NCBI GenBank assembly: GCA_026874595.1
Contig: CM049313.1
Coordinates: 57,431,159 to 57,495,158, forward strand
Reading direction: 5' to 3'
Source: Sipunculus nudus
Lineage: Eukaryota > Annelida > Sipuncula > Golfingiida > Sipunculidae
Length of the DNA stretch: 64,000 nt
Below the pieces are notes generated by a model that saw only the letters and a list, made by a program, of their open reading frames with translations, was not told the origin of the DNA and made no database searches. Made by a program: the position numbers and the translations under genes. Positions 54,601-59,108 of this stretch are shown piece by piece (position 1 is the stretch's first letter; the number at the start of each line of letters is the position of its first letter).

Positions 54601-56110
54601 ATATTCTCATAATACAGTAATTTTATCACAATAATAGGCTAAAGACTTTTATGATTCCATCACTCGGTAACTGTATACTGTGATTGCCTTTATATCAGTT
54701 GGGCAGTATATTTAGCAGTTTTCTATATTTTCAGAGTTTCACAGGGTTTCCACCCCGCGAAGTCAATCATTATATATAATTATTTAAAATTATATCAAAG
54801 ACTTTAATTCACTGAAATCTCTCATAATCCATTTGGCTTAGGACCTGGAGGAACAGCACAAAAGTGTTGTTGGTGTATGACTTAACTCTGATAGGCCCAG
54901 CTTACTGGTACTCAATGTGGACTGTCCCAGGGGTTTCTCACACCTTCCAGTGGTCTGCTTGTATCACGTACAGGAATTACAAGAGCCTCAGCTCATAAGA
55001 AAACACTCATTAGTTTAAGTGTAAAAAATCAATCTGTGACAAAATTACCATGTAATCTGAGGTCTTGTTTGTTCCTGGAGATTGCCATTGATGAGAGTAT
55101 GTCACTCATTAGTTTAAATACTCTATATTTTATAATCCCAATAATCACCAAAATTAACAGACATCACTTTGTTGCTATAGCAACCAAAAATGATTGCCAG
55201 GTCATGTGCACATATGCAACATAGTAGAATGCACAGATCTTCCAAAGAATGACTGGGTCAGCAAACTGGAGCCCTAACATCAGCAAGAAATGTTGGGGGA
55301 ATGACTTGCCAATGACCTCCCTGGATGTCATATTAGAAGGTTCTAGGTTCCATGAACAATAGTAAAGTTTTTTAGCCATTAGCTCACAAAACAGAGGTTT
55401 CCATGACCTAATTTCAAGTTTTCATGGAGATTCGGACAAGAATTTCATGTTAATTATGTTAGAAATTTCCAGGTCAAAGAGATATAATTAGTTCCTTGCC
55501 TGCTTGTCTGAAAATCATGTTTTTTCAGCAGTTACTTGCAAAAAAATAGGTTATAATGACATAGGTAAAAATTTCCAAGAAAATTTGCACAGAACTTCCC
55601 TTTATGTTGTGTTCGAAGATTCTGGGCCTAATGGATACAATTTGAGCCCATCTGACTTACAGCATGCACAAATCTTGTTTTCAGTAAAATCAAGCTTGAA
55701 GAATATAGGTCACAGGGTCTTAATTTCATGTTAACAAGGACATCCATTTACTTAGCCACTTCTAACTTGATATCATGATCTGAAGCCACCAATGATACAA
55801 AGACAACCACAATATATTCTCAAAGACTAAATGGGTTCTATGAAAATGCTATATCTACAGATAACTCCTAATGGACCAACAGATAGGTTTTAAATGGAGA
55901 ATCTATGTTATATAGTTTAAATTATATTTTAATCAGTTCTGTAGCAAAACAAGGTTTAGACATCTAAACACAACATAACATTAAATATGCAGCATGTTTT
56001 GCATGCAAAGATTATTGGTTCTTTGTAAATCAACATAATATGCATAACCAAATAAGAGTGGAAATCTACTTACTGTCCACGGCGCCACGTAATTGTTGTA
56101 CTGTTGTCAT
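11583..56110 (-). CDS. Four-exon gene, 429-aa coiled-coil / Ser-Pro-Thr-rich protein of unknown function
   Basis: Spliced on the minus strand: 56110-56074, 54451-54401, 37555-37424, 12652-11583. All three introns have GT..AG ends and fall in the same phase (one base of the codon before the intron), giving 1,290 coding bases with no interruption. ATG at 56110-56108 is five bases into its exon, after an acceptor ending TTCCAG. The protein starts MTTVQQLRGAVDN. About residues 75-180 form a Gln/Leu-rich heptad-like coiled coil. Around 190-215 there is an acidic patch (DTDSEDS) with a basic PAKRLRV cluster. About 230-400 is Ser/Pro/Thr-rich low complexity with a ~43-residue unit repeated twice. 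The tail is basic (KRPKKVLKVR). The basic clusters suggest a nuclear location, which is inference. I recognise no catalytic domain. Introns are enormous and filled with mobile elements, including a 13.7-kb transposon. Extra small phase-compatible exons could have been missed. Confidence 0.7.
12880..13500. repeat. Dispersed repeat F, copy 1
   Basis: Similar over ~600 bp to about 42570-43160. Both share 'cagtttacacattt', a G run, 'tttctttaattta', 'gcaaacaaagcaaatca', 'actgaggc(a/c)ggaaaaa' and 'ttgatt cacatttctaaattg' phrases. No coding potential and no ends recognised. Confidence 0.6.
13702..13744 (+). repeat. Minimal family A remnant: 5' end joined directly to a TTAAAAA tail
   Basis: AACAAGGGACCCATGGTTCA followed by CAGCGCTCAGCTGA and then AGTTAAAAA. 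The 5' terminal module abuts a family-A-like 3' terminus with no core, microsatellite or full 3' module in between. Confidence 0.6.
14641..15125 (+). promoter_or_regulatory. Four perfect palindromic nuclear-receptor half-site pairs (ERE type)
   Basis: AGGTCAnnnTGACCT occurs without mismatch at 14641-14655, 14798-14812, 14953-14967 and 15111-15125, spaced 155-158 bp by the tandem unit. Near-perfect versions occur at 14173, 14326 and 14482. This is the exact consensus bound by estrogen-receptor-type dimers. Whether anything binds here is unknown. Confidence 0.6.
15269..16493. mobile_element. Candidate 1.2-kb non-autonomous DNA transposon inside family A
   Basis: The family A array stops near 15265 and resumes at 16494 ('atcatgttttattcggccc'). 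The insert starts TTTATGCTCGCCACACCA and ends with TGGTGTGATAGAGCATAAA. The ends are inverted repeats matching at TTTATGCTC and CACACCA, with two extra bases (TA versus G) between. Inside is a run of 19 G (15330-15348) and otherwise unique sequence with no supported coding frame. A target-site duplication is not clear. Confidence 0.45.
16684..16776 (+). promoter_or_regulatory. Two more perfect ERE-type palindromes
   Basis: AGGTCACAGTGACCT at 16684-16698 and AGGTCAACATGACCT at 16762-16776, only 78 bp apart. The unit here has an internal deletion. A one-mismatch version lies at 16528-16542. Confidence 0.6.
16961..18088. other. Intronic AT-rich DNA, no gene seen
   Basis: The 3' part (about 17960-18088) matches the start of repeat E copies elsewhere (43530-43650, 44470-44600): 'aaaacttgaataaaagcta', 'gatcaattc', 'gtgaaaattaaa'. 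No supported coding frame. Confidence 0.5.
18089..19012 (+). mobile_element. Pearl/HINE-like element, family A (~320-bp-unit subtype), inserted in repeat E
   Basis: Starts AACAAGTGACCCATGGGTCA and ends CAGTCAGCTGAGTTAAAAA. The core has 'gtgccaccagtctgcag', 'actgatgaaacactccatg' and 'cagagacttaattccagg' phrases. The 3' part has GGACGGCCGACAGAC and TGATCGCTATAGCTCAGATG. The flanks ('attgcttacaggg' left, 'cgtgccattgccaaagttgg' right) are contiguous in the related copy at 44578-44620 ('gtgcttactggtac...catgccatggccaaagttgg'). This gives an empty-site comparison that defines both ends. Confidence 0.8.
19013..19594 (+). repeat. Repeat E, copy 1 (ends in the family A 3' module)
   Basis: Similar to 44590-45141 and 53690-54372: 'gccaaagttgg(a/g)caaaattta', 'tttatgctaataactta', 'gaatcttgattaaat', 'ggttttgatattaggcagtc'. 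It ends with GGCCGGATGGACGACGGAC, CTATAGCTCAGATCAGTGAC and CAGTCAGCTGAGCTAAAAA, so it is a member of the same pearl-like group. Confidence 0.7.
19595..20326 (+). repeat. Family D pearl-like fragment (5'-truncated)
   Basis: Shares units with 51290-53080: 'atttctgtgaaatattgaac', 'ttttagctttttc(c)caata', 'gtgccaccaatacttcaattt', 'cataaaatttgg(a/t)gatgatag'. It ends 'cactgcaccatcacataatctcacaggtttgctaac', a diverged family D terminus. No AACAAG start is present. Confidence 0.65.
20327..20920. other. Intronic AT-rich DNA, no gene seen
   Basis: No recognisable repeat or supported coding frame. Confidence 0.5.
20921..21277 (+). mobile_element. Short family A pearl-like copy
   Basis: Starts AACAAGTGGCCCATGGACCA, carries one to two ~155-bp units (AGGTCACTATGACCC at 21182-21196, one mismatch from the ERE consensus), and ends TTACAGTCACCTGAGCTAAAAA. 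Most of the 3' microsatellite module is deleted. Confidence 0.7.
21539..22671 (+). mobile_element. Family A pearl-like copy (~320-bp-unit subtype)
   Basis: Starts AACTAGTGGCCCATGGGCCA then GACGCTCAGCTGAA and ends TCAGTCAGCTGAGTTAAAA. The core has about three ~320-bp units marked by 'actgatgaaacactccatg', 'gcatgcaaaaaatcatgg' and 'ccccatagctta'. The 3' microsatellite is weak ('gaaagacggaccgaagaagg'). Confidence 0.75.
22672..23009. other. Intronic flank left of the large transposon
   Basis: No gene seen. The last two bases before the transposon (23008-23009, AC) match the two bases after its right end (36740-36741). Confidence 0.45.
23010..23028 (+). repeat. Left terminal inverted repeat of the large transposon
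   Basis: CCCATACA followed by ten A and GG. It pairs with 36722-36739 (CCTGTTTTTCTGTATGGG). The A run accounts for most mismatches. Confidence 0.7.
23030..23345 (+). repeat. Left subterminal repeat array
   Basis: Begins with short inverted units (GTTGCAGCAACC, CAACGTTGCTGCTACC). About four ~60-bp units follow, with 'taccagctag(c/t)', 'ctggaacccaaggttccc' and 'acaacgttgctgcaac'. The CAACGTTGCTGC core is shared with the right-end array and is a plausible transposase or accessory-protein binding site (inference). Confidence 0.75.
23346..25334. other. Noncoding left arm of the transposon
   Basis: AT-rich with no supported coding frame. It includes a palindromic segment at 24831-24890, described separately. 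The minus-strand transposase 3' UTR probably extends into its right part. Confidence 0.45.
24831..24890. repeat. Imperfect hairpin
   Basis: The right arm TGTTTACCATAACAAGG (24874-24890) pairs with CCTTGTTATGG (24831-24841) and, after a gap, with TGGTAAACA (24852-24860). The loop is CAATCCACGTGTC. It could fold in DNA or RNA. No known RNA family is recognised. Confidence 0.5.
25335..25392 (-). repeat. tRNA-like SINE head (degenerate Pol III promoter)
   Basis: Read on the minus strand, TAGCCTGGTGGTTAAGGC resembles a tRNA A box. GGTTTGAACCT, ~25 bases later, resembles a B box (GGTTCRANYCC). The spacing fits a tRNA. No complete cloverleaf or CCA end is seen, so this is read as a SINE or tRNA relic, just downstream of the transposase stop. 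Confidence 0.45.
25445..28360 (-). CDS. TNP2/EnSpm-type transposase, 971 aa, intact
   Basis: Predicted to cut and rejoin DNA at the ends of the surrounding element. ATG sits in a good context (GCCATGG) and the stop is at 25445. Residues 1-40 are basic and 90-205 strongly acidic. A C-x2-C-x10-C-x4-C zinc-binding motif lies near residues 281-300. The core that follows is typical of animal TNP2 transposases: NTDG (D383) with SLWPIYLMVNELPF, then ICATLDLPAKS (D470), QFNGMYSCSSCLQRGET, IDYMHGSLLG (D570), FWKASEFRSWL (E637) and HNLLHLPESVEQLGPLW. D383 and D470 are candidate catalytic acids, with the glutamate less certain. The frame has no stops or shifts, so it may be functional. A splice acceptor (TCCATTGCAG) ending at 28398 suggests a noncoding first exon upstream. 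It is transcribed away from the accessory gene. Confidence 0.88.
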   Translation of the reverse strand: MDKAKNNMMKTDRLGRVRPKAYGPKLNKLKRMQLLSDQSKPDNLADESTLMSEQKSADRSVLKNRFGDINLAVIYPDNGTVESGSKGASACALHPFNDLDTSGTTDEDVEDDEGLSQSQPKQPENENDTNMPSFQDNLLVKDIVQNLIFSFEHEDSKNGESDDENQFLHFNNKTRLLSDDESEDLEVDHVEEENQTDRENEHLFEKGNLPIYPGAQLTVSVSILLIWLFCIVHSLNSCQLNDLLELISLHCMVSHPGLKSVYRFKQYFASLKSPVTKFYFCNSCTTPTAKGQTKCSNQYCQKNLEGNTAYFLYIPVENQLSKMFTRDGFTKVLRHRFTRTKKNRENIEDIYDGNLYKQLSNESKQGPLSSSHPYNISFTLNTDGISVFKSSKTSLWPIYLMVNELPFHLRSKKENLVLCGLWYGDTKPVMLSFIKPLHSCLDRLESEGILINIDGKNENVKSFLICATLDLPAKSLVMNMNQFNGMYSCSSCLQRGETLKTDKGGSVHVFPYDKDNPSGPERTKAICIQGAQNALGRKGMKADETTMGMKGPSFLMALQTFSFVSGMAIDYMHGSLLGITKLLTNLWFSSVHSKERFSLSAYTCLIDQRLSKIKPPWMISRLPRSYSNHGKFWKASEFRSWLFFYSLPILLDIMDPLYLYHYTSFMCALFLLSKGSVTPADIQNSRRYLQYFVFMFDELYGARYNTLNMHNLLHLPESVEQLGPLWCNSCFPFEDANGQLTKLFHGTQYIDLQIVNAMNFVQLAPSLVQEIPSYSRAGQLARKFLHMDKYNLQETYNGIYFFPGKGYDRELDAEVYMLLMNYFSYHPKSPRFFNRVYLRGQLLQSKDYKRQSSRDSCTVKYMSVNSTIRFGQVQWFAEVKPMCLCQSLCKCSPTVLALIKSFPQSTSKTFFSDKFENFLDLEIPHIKICEMDAVDTQMEIVSLFKILGICVNVQVENSIYVCEQPNTAEIY
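28361..29296. promoter_or_regulatory. Divergent intergenic region of the transposon
   Basis: About 0.94 kb separates the start codons of the two oppositely transcribed transposon genes. It should hold both promoters. The transposase 5' UTR exon begins at 28397 after a splice acceptor. No clear TATA box can be singled out in this AT-rich DNA. Confidence 0.5.
29297..35842 (+). CDS. Nine-exon transposon accessory gene, 588 aa, BEND5/BEN-like
   Basis: Exons: 29297-29501, 30485-30547, 31060-31197, 31554-31613, 32082-32939, 33408-33478, 33874-34057, 34875-34928, 35709-35842. Every junction is GT..AG and the frame stays open over 1,767 bases. All introns but one are in the same phase. Residues 1-68 (MAVPSFVLVSWPREKDRMSV start, PGWPGKYPAKIIKMG end) resemble the N-terminal module of BEND5-like proteins. 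Residues 90-135 are Lys/Arg-rich (KRQRKKNP, SKRKKKL), likely a nuclear signal. Residues 180-280 are Pro/Val/His repeats from an 18-bp minisatellite, followed by a Gln/Ser-rich part. About 400-437 is a coiled coil. About 465-575 (KILGSGDEMPEGYQRLSK start) looks like a divergent BEN domain, a DNA-binding fold. AATAAA lies at 35917-35922. A role binding the subterminal repeats, like plant TNPA, is inference. BEN assignment is by eye and moderate. Confidence 0.72.
32082..32939 (+). CDS. Largest exon of the accessory gene (proline repeat and coiled coil)
   Basis: The 858-bp exon follows acceptor CTGTTTCAAG and ends before donor GTAAGGATG. It starts with a charged EEKERRKNEHEAALNAK helix. Then come about 16 copies of a six-residue unit such as VQPPPA/VHPAPA (32167-32460). 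It ends with CVLKDQQLAELQKKIEMLEE and further heptads. The minisatellite also creates a long open frame on the opposite strand, which I regard as spurious. Confidence 0.75.
34330..34836 (+). mobile_element. Family B (DR1-bearing) pearl-like element in an accessory-gene intron
   Basis: Lies between exons 7 and 8 of the accessory gene. It starts 'aaaagagcacccaaaacatg' and ends 'gtttaccatattacatcctg' plus 'gatgggcatttaaaa'. It has three units of ~150 bp with perfect TGACCTCTGACCT at 34361-34373, 34503-34515 and 34657-34669. It hopped into the larger transposon or was already resident there. Confidence 0.75.
35097..35350 (+). repeat. Tandem duplication, 150-bp period
   Basis: The segment 'tatatctaataatttgag...tatgcacacacaaaaatt' at 35101-35200 repeats at 35251-35350 with no mismatch seen, separated by a TTAATC-rich stretch. 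It lies in the last intron of the accessory gene. Confidence 0.85.
36215..36545 (+). repeat. Right subterminal repeat array
   Basis: About ten units of ~30-33 bp: 'gttgctgctaccctgagagagggtt(g/c)(t/c)(g)gcaa(c/g)'. They share the CAACGTTGCTGC core with the left-end array. Several frames stay open across it because the unit length is near a multiple of three. These are not genes. Confidence 0.8.
36722..36739 (-). repeat. Right terminal inverted repeat of the large transposon
   Basis: CCTGTTTTTCTGTATGGG, the inverted counterpart of 23010-23028. It is followed by ACACC, which gives the AC shared with the left flank. Confidence 0.7.
36740..37423. other. Intronic flank right of the transposon
   Basis: No gene seen. 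At 37380-37405 is a family A 3'-end scrap (GGTCAGCTGAGTTAAAAAAA). Confidence 0.45.
37424..37555 (-). CDS. Third exon of the 429-aa gene
   Basis: The 132-bp exon lies between acceptor TTTTTTTGCAG and donor GTAAGTC. The frame carried from the previous exon stays open and encodes a basic/aromatic segment including LRQLFNPNKKK and PANWPTTVTW. It lies just right of the large transposon (ends 36739) and of a family A 3'-end fragment at 37380-37405. Confidence 0.7.
37617..38201. other. Intronic DNA with a family A 5'-end scrap
   Basis: AACAAAAGACCAAGGGACCA followed by TGGTGCTCAGCTTTAA at about 37617-37652 is a family A start without a matching end. A run of 13 G lies at 37802-37814. No supported exon. 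Confidence 0.45.
38202..38730 (+). mobile_element. Family B (DR1-bearing) pearl-like element
   Basis: Starts 'aaaagaacaccgcaaatgtg' and ends 'gacagacaggaggtaaacc' plus 'gatgggcgtataaaaa'. Units of ~145 bp carry TGACCTCTGACCT at 38364-38376 (perfect) and TGACCACTGACCT at 38510-38522 (one mismatch). Same arrangement as 34330-34836 and 57407-57919. Confidence 0.75.
38731..39165. other. Intronic AT-rich DNA, no gene seen
   Basis: No supported coding frame. Ends in a poly-AT stretch before a family A fragment. Confidence 0.45.
39166..39575 (+). repeat. Family A fragment (~320-bp subtype)
   Basis: 'tacgatttgtgccctggtaac', 'tctcaaaaataaagagaaaa' and 'atcagtctgcaggatctgat' phrases, then GACAGACGGACAGATAGACA (39484-39503) and CTATAGCTCAGATGATTCAC. 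The terminal CAGCTGAGC motif is missing. Confidence 0.65.
39576..41040 (+). repeat. Mixed repeat G and family A fragments
   Basis: Repeat G units of ~130-150 bp ('gcagatggcgccaccagtctt', 'caagatctatggatatgcaca', 'ccacttctgagatatgag') occur at about 39600-39950 and 40440-40960. A family A fragment with 'gacaaatagatgaacagatagacggac' lies at about 39950-40262. No coding frame is supported. Confidence 0.55.
41041..41710 (+). repeat. Family D-like fragment
   Basis: Ends 'gctgcgccatggcatacgttcacagagagaactaaaaaaaaa', which aligns with the family D terminus at 53045-53080 (gcaccatcgcataagcttac then TAAAAA). A family A start (AACAAGGGACCCATGGGTCA) follows at 41713. Confidence 0.5.
42000..42335 (+). 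repeat. Tandem duplication, ~165-bp unit, two copies
   Basis: Two copies of 'tatggaaaactgcaaga(t/g)ttcaatttgacaga...gactgtatgaca(c/t)(a/g)ata...cttgacaaggtacattatt'. Identity is high but not complete. Noncoding. Confidence 0.8.
42570..43160. repeat. Dispersed repeat F, copy 2
   Basis: Matches 12880-13500 (see there). Contains a run of 15 G at 42707-42721. Confidence 0.6.
43216..43396 (+). repeat. (GA)n-rich purine tract
   Basis: GAGAGA/GAAAGA low complexity with two copies of 'gagagctagactgtca'. The open frame through it is an artefact of composition. Confidence 0.85.
43397..44589. other. Intronic AT-rich DNA with repeat E/F scraps
   Basis: Short matches to repeat E at 43530-43650 and 44470-44590. 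No gene seen. Confidence 0.45.
44590..45141 (+). repeat. Repeat E, copy 2 (cut by the LTR element)
   Basis: Matches 19013-19594 and 53690-54372. It lacks the 3' module because an LTR retrotransposon is inserted at 45147. Confidence 0.65.
45147..45853 (-). repeat. 3' LTR
   Basis: 707 bp. Begins TATCACC and ends GGTGAT on the plus strand, short inverted ends. AATAAA on the minus strand (45245-45240) is a likely polyadenylation signal. Contains a CT-rich tract (45330-45360). Confidence 0.88.
46710..47558 (-). CDS. Gag-like zinc-knuckle / coiled-coil protein, 282 aa
   Basis: Probably the nucleic-acid-binding Gag protein of the LTR element. The N-terminus has two zinc knuckles: CYKCG...AHQC (residues ~15-28, unusual spacing) and a canonical CHKC-x4-H-x4-C (CHKCHQLNHFARCC, ~37-50), the pattern of Gypsy/mag-type Gag. 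Residues ~130-210 form a long coiled coil (LELENKELVQETEKLNDRL). The C-terminus has a second cysteine-rich block (C-x3-C, HCEMCG, CNICK, CTFCM; ~235-275) like a zinc ribbon, which is unusual for Gag. The usual capsid region upstream of the knuckles is missing. The ATG lies ~120 bp inside the 5' LTR. The frame is intact. Confidence 0.72.
   Translation of the reverse strand: MPLLCMIWFQKRGLCYKCGFTYSRAHQCHCPAKGKRCHKCHQLNHFARCCFTQQQSAREDDDITKCGPGDVHYGRSFAAPSQLPFMDISNKELYQTLNLKTVVNFENDALRIKLKKRVKKVSSVSVNTVSVEDEQVKIQSLELENKELVQETEKLNDRLVVLERELDRSKHYNNQLERNADIQEGLINELTKKLKSHIKTIRQLDQLLAPQVNNISVQGGRGHFQRQNFNRQRKCKMEKCKNRVQHCEMCGRSIRNNFCNICKAETNECTFCMYIVNSDDGE
47678..48384 (-). repeat. 5' LTR
   Basis: Same 707 bp as 45147-45853 with one difference seen. 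It should contain the element's promoter. Followed by ACTTT. Confidence 0.88.
51011..51120 (+). repeat. 22-bp minisatellite, five copies
   Basis: Units like GACACCCATGAGGTGATCACAT, each with a GTGATCAC palindrome or a one-base variant. The first and fifth units are most alike. Confidence 0.85.
51880..52480 (+). repeat. ~184-bp tandem repeat, about 3.3 copies
   Basis: Unit marked by 'gactaaattcagcttcccat', 'aactgagaccatttgaacaaa', 'aataattaatgtgtgagatt' and 'ggcccagtggtttttgagaa'. Identity is above ninety percent by eye. Core of family D. Confidence 0.85.
53690..54372 (+). repeat. Repeat E, copy 3 with full family A-type 3' end
   Basis: Matches 19013-19594. It ends with two copies of GACAGACAGACGGCCGATGG, then CTATAGCTCAGATGACTTAT and AGTCAGCTGAGCTAAAAAC. 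Only 29 bp separate it from the second exon of the 429-aa gene. Confidence 0.7.
54401..54451 (-). CDS. Second exon of the 429-aa gene
   Basis: The 51-bp exon lies between acceptor TATATTTTCAG and donor GTAAGTTTAT. In the shared phase it encodes AVNNHQLTIQELEYIM plus split codons at both ends. This extends the helical, Gln/Leu-containing N-terminus. Confidence 0.65.
54452..55299. other. Intronic DNA, no gene seen
   Basis: Upstream (minus-strand sense) of exon 2. No further exon with consistent splice phase was found. Confidence 0.45.
55300..55745 (+). repeat. Family A core fragment
   Basis: About three ~155-bp units ('cctccctggatgtcatattag', 'aggtttccatgacctaattt', 'ctaatggatacaatttgagcc'). 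The palindromes are degenerate. No ends. Confidence 0.6.
55746..56073. other. Intronic DNA, no gene seen
   Basis: Lies just 3' (minus sense) of the first coding exon of the 429-aa gene. Nothing recognisable. Confidence 0.4.
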
Positions 56111-56115
56111 GTTTA
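56074..56115 (-). CDS. Exon with the start codon of the 429-aa gene
   Basis: Acceptor TTCTTTCCAG precedes 56115 and donor GTAAGTAG follows 56074. ATG lies at 56110-56108. Coding bases 56110-56074 encode MTTVQQLRGAVD plus one base. The five bases before ATG (TAAAC) would stop an upstream frame arriving in phase 0. An upstream exon joined here would therefore be 5' UTR or would end its own protein. Confidence 0.65.
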
Positions 56116-56844
56116 CTGGAAAGAAAAGAAATATATGTACAGCTGTAGAATTATTTCCAACAAATCAAGTTCTCCTCATGGCCAACCCAGGATACTTTAA
56201 ATTGGGTTCCTGAAAGGTATGCAGCGCTTTTGTCAAATATACCCAGATAGGGCTGCGCAGTGGGACCATCGCTGAAACGAACTTCCCATCAGCTAGCTGA
56301 CTGAGGGCCAGGAATAGGCTCTGAGTGGCCATACAATGGCTTTGTTGTAAAGCATCTGTATATGTATATTTGCCTCTTCAATCATAATTCAGTTAAAATG
56401 GCTTTAAATTTCAGTCTTTGTTTTTGTAACACTGGTGGTCTGAAGGTGGCTGCCTACAAAGGGGTGAAAGCAAGCAGCATGCTATCTTGGAACTTTTAAA
56501 ATATTTTATGAAATGGGGTTTACTAACTCCACATGAAACTGATTCATTCATATGAGGTGCTCCTATAATTGACTTTCATGCAATTGTGTAATCCGATTTT
56601 TGTATTCCTTAATTACCAGAATTACCTCTTGTTATGTAAGTCAGGGTTCACATTTAAGGTAATTGCCCAGCAGCTTTCACTTGCCCTGTATGAATTTTTA
56701 TCATCAGCTGAGGTAAAAATATGTTTTCACTTATTAAATTTACTTTATGTAAAATTATGAATGTTGGATCCTATCCCTGGAAATTCCATGACATTAATAA
56801 AAACTTTACAAATTTTAAGTCCCTAAGTTGAGAGTTTTTACTAA

Positions 56845-56849
<5 letters not shown>

Positions 56850-56916
<67 letters not shown>

Positions 56917-56955
56917 ATATACCAGTAAATATATATATATATATATATATATTTA
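56850..56955. repeat. (AT)n microsatellite
   Basis: Long uninterrupted AT dinucleotide run with a short break (CTATATACCAGTAA) before a second run. Confidence 0.95.
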
Positions 56956-57019
56956 TACAACATAATTCAAAGCTGTCAAAAATGATCATCTGTATGCAAT
57001 AACACTGAAAGTATCTTAC

Positions 57020-57139
57020 CTCTGTTCTTTGCTTTATGTCGTCAGGTTCCTTCAGAAGGTCAGTTTTGACCTTGACTTAACAGGTTTTTACTTCTTCTTT
57101 ATTTAAGACTTCAGACTGTGTGACTGGGGATTTTCTTTT
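57020..57139 (-). pseudogene. Exon-like block, triplicate unit 1
   Basis: 120 bp between TTTCCTCAG and GTAAGATAC. Reading phase 0 gives KRKSPVTQSEVLNKEEVKTC then a stop. The other phases also stop. It could be a terminal or noncoding exon, or a decayed copy of 59198-59109. Confidence 0.4.
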
Positions 57140-57406
57140 CTGAGGAAAAAAAAACACTTTAAAAAAATGATGTAAGATCAAGGAACCCTGAAGTTTTATA
57201 TGCTCATTTGATTGATCTTTATAGCTTTTTATATTTTAAAAACTTGACAAACACTTCAGCAGAATCTAACTAAAGCTCAAATGACTTATTGTCAGTTGAG
57301 CTAAAAACCAATTTATCTGTTAAAATATGAAAGAACTTTTAAACATACCTTATGTAAAGCTATGAATGTTGGATTCTGTCCATGGAGATTTCATAACATT
57401 ATTATA

Positions 57407-57919
57407 AACAAGAGCACCACAAACATGCATATTACCCCAGTTGTTATCAGATGACCTCATGAAATGTGTGAATTTTGATAAGAATATAATAAGGTAAAGA
57501 ACTGCTGTAAATATGTATAATCAGTTTCATGAAAATGCATAAGATTTTTGGTACGTCACCAATTACGGTGTGTCCAAAGTGCTGAGACCTCTGACCTCAT
57601 CAAATAAGCATGGATTTTGCTGGAAATTGATTTTAGGCAAGATATTTAATTGATTAACATTTCTAATGAGTTTAATTAAAATCCTTTATATTCTTAGTAT
57701 GTTACTGCACACCACAAAGTAGCCTAGTGACCTGTGACCTTATTAAATATCCGTGCATGTTGTTGATAATACAACTCGGGAGAGATAATGTGTTGGTAAG
57801 TAGTTTTGGTGAGTTTTGTAAAAAAACCATCAAAGCCCTGGTATGTAATCATGGCGCAACTAAATAGTTATATACAGTGGGTATACCATAACACTCCAGT
57901 TATGACAGGCGCATAAAAA
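57407..57919 (+). mobile_element. Family B (DR1-bearing) pearl-like element with a defined insertion site
   Basis: Starts AACAAGAGCACCACAAACAT and ends 'gacaggcgcataaaa'. The host sequence is known from the two sister units: 'cattaataaaaactttac...aagtccctaag' and 'cattatcaaaaataatac...aagtccttaag' lack the insert, whereas here 'cattattata' and 'ataagtcctcgag' flank it. Carries TGACCTGTGACCT (57728-57740, perfect DR1) and AGACCTCTGACCT (one mismatch). Confidence 0.78.
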
Positions 57920-58592
57920 TATAAGTCCTCGAGTTGAGAGTTTTTACTTAGCGTCATATTGACCCTCTGGCATTACTACCAGATTACTGGCACCAGAGTG
58001 TCATGACATCTACTTCTGAGGATCGCATTATAAGGCCTTATGAAGATGCAAATATTTTCGTCATTTTCAGGTACACTGTCAATCAACATAAACCAGATCA
58101 TTTGTTAGCATGTTTTGTGTACTTTCTAATAATACCAAATATGAGCAAGAAAAGTTCCTGTTTAACCCAGTACATTGGTAAACCCCTCGGCAAGTTTGTT
58201 GAACTTATGACCGCATGAACACAAGCAATGCTCGCACGGGTTACAGAACGCAAGCAACTTCCAGGCGACACAGGAAATGACCCGGGTCCATGGAGACGGT
58301 GTTTCAGTTTGGTTTGTGAGCTCACATAAATACTATTGTGTTTATTAACCATTCTAAGCATAATATTGAGATTACGGGCCATTTATCACAACATGAATGC
58401 AACCAGATGCAAGACCACTGCGATACATTCCTCCATAATACTAGTATCATGACTCAAGTAGGCTTACCAGCCTAAATTATCGACTGCCTACTAAATCAGG
58501 GTTGTCACGGCTAGTTTTTACTACTTTTATACAACATACATTAGCCGGCTTAAAATGATCATCTGAATGTAATAATACCGATTGTCTCTTAC

Positions 58593-58680
58593 CTCTCTTC
58601 TTTACATTCCTTTGTCTGAAAACTTAGACATTTTGGCCTCTTCTACTTTGACAACAGACTGTCTATGGGAATAGTCTTTT
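58593..58680 (-). pseudogene. Exon-like block, triplicate unit 2
   Basis: 88 bp between TTTTTTCAG and GTAAGAGAC. Phase 0 gives KRLFP then a stop, and its length shifts frame relative to unit 3. Probably decayed or untranslated. Confidence 0.4.
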
Positions 58681-58985
58681 CTGAAAAAAAAGAAAATTGA
58701 ACTTTCAACACATGGTGAAAGATCCAGAAAGTTTTATAAACTCATTTGATCAATCCATCAACTTTTTATATTTTTAAACTTATACACAGTTCAACAGAAG
58801 CTTACTATAGCCCAGATAACTATAGTCAGCGGAGCTAAAAATTAATTTCCCTGTTTAAAATATGAAAGGATTTTTCAGTATACTTTTTATGAAAATTACG
58901 AATGTTTGATTCTGTCCCTGGAGATTAAATAACATTATCAAAAATAATACAAAATACAAGTCCTTAAGAAGAGAGTTTTTACTGA

Positions 58986-58988
<3 letters not shown>

Positions 58989-59047
<59 letters not shown>
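58989..59047. repeat. (AT)n microsatellite
   Basis: Uninterrupted AT run in unit 3 of the triplicated segment, homologous in position to that in unit 1. Confidence 0.95.
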
Positions 59048-59055
<8 letters not shown>

Positions 59056-59108
59056 TTTTATATAACATAAATGATCATATGAATGTAACAACACTGATTG
59101 TCTCTTAC

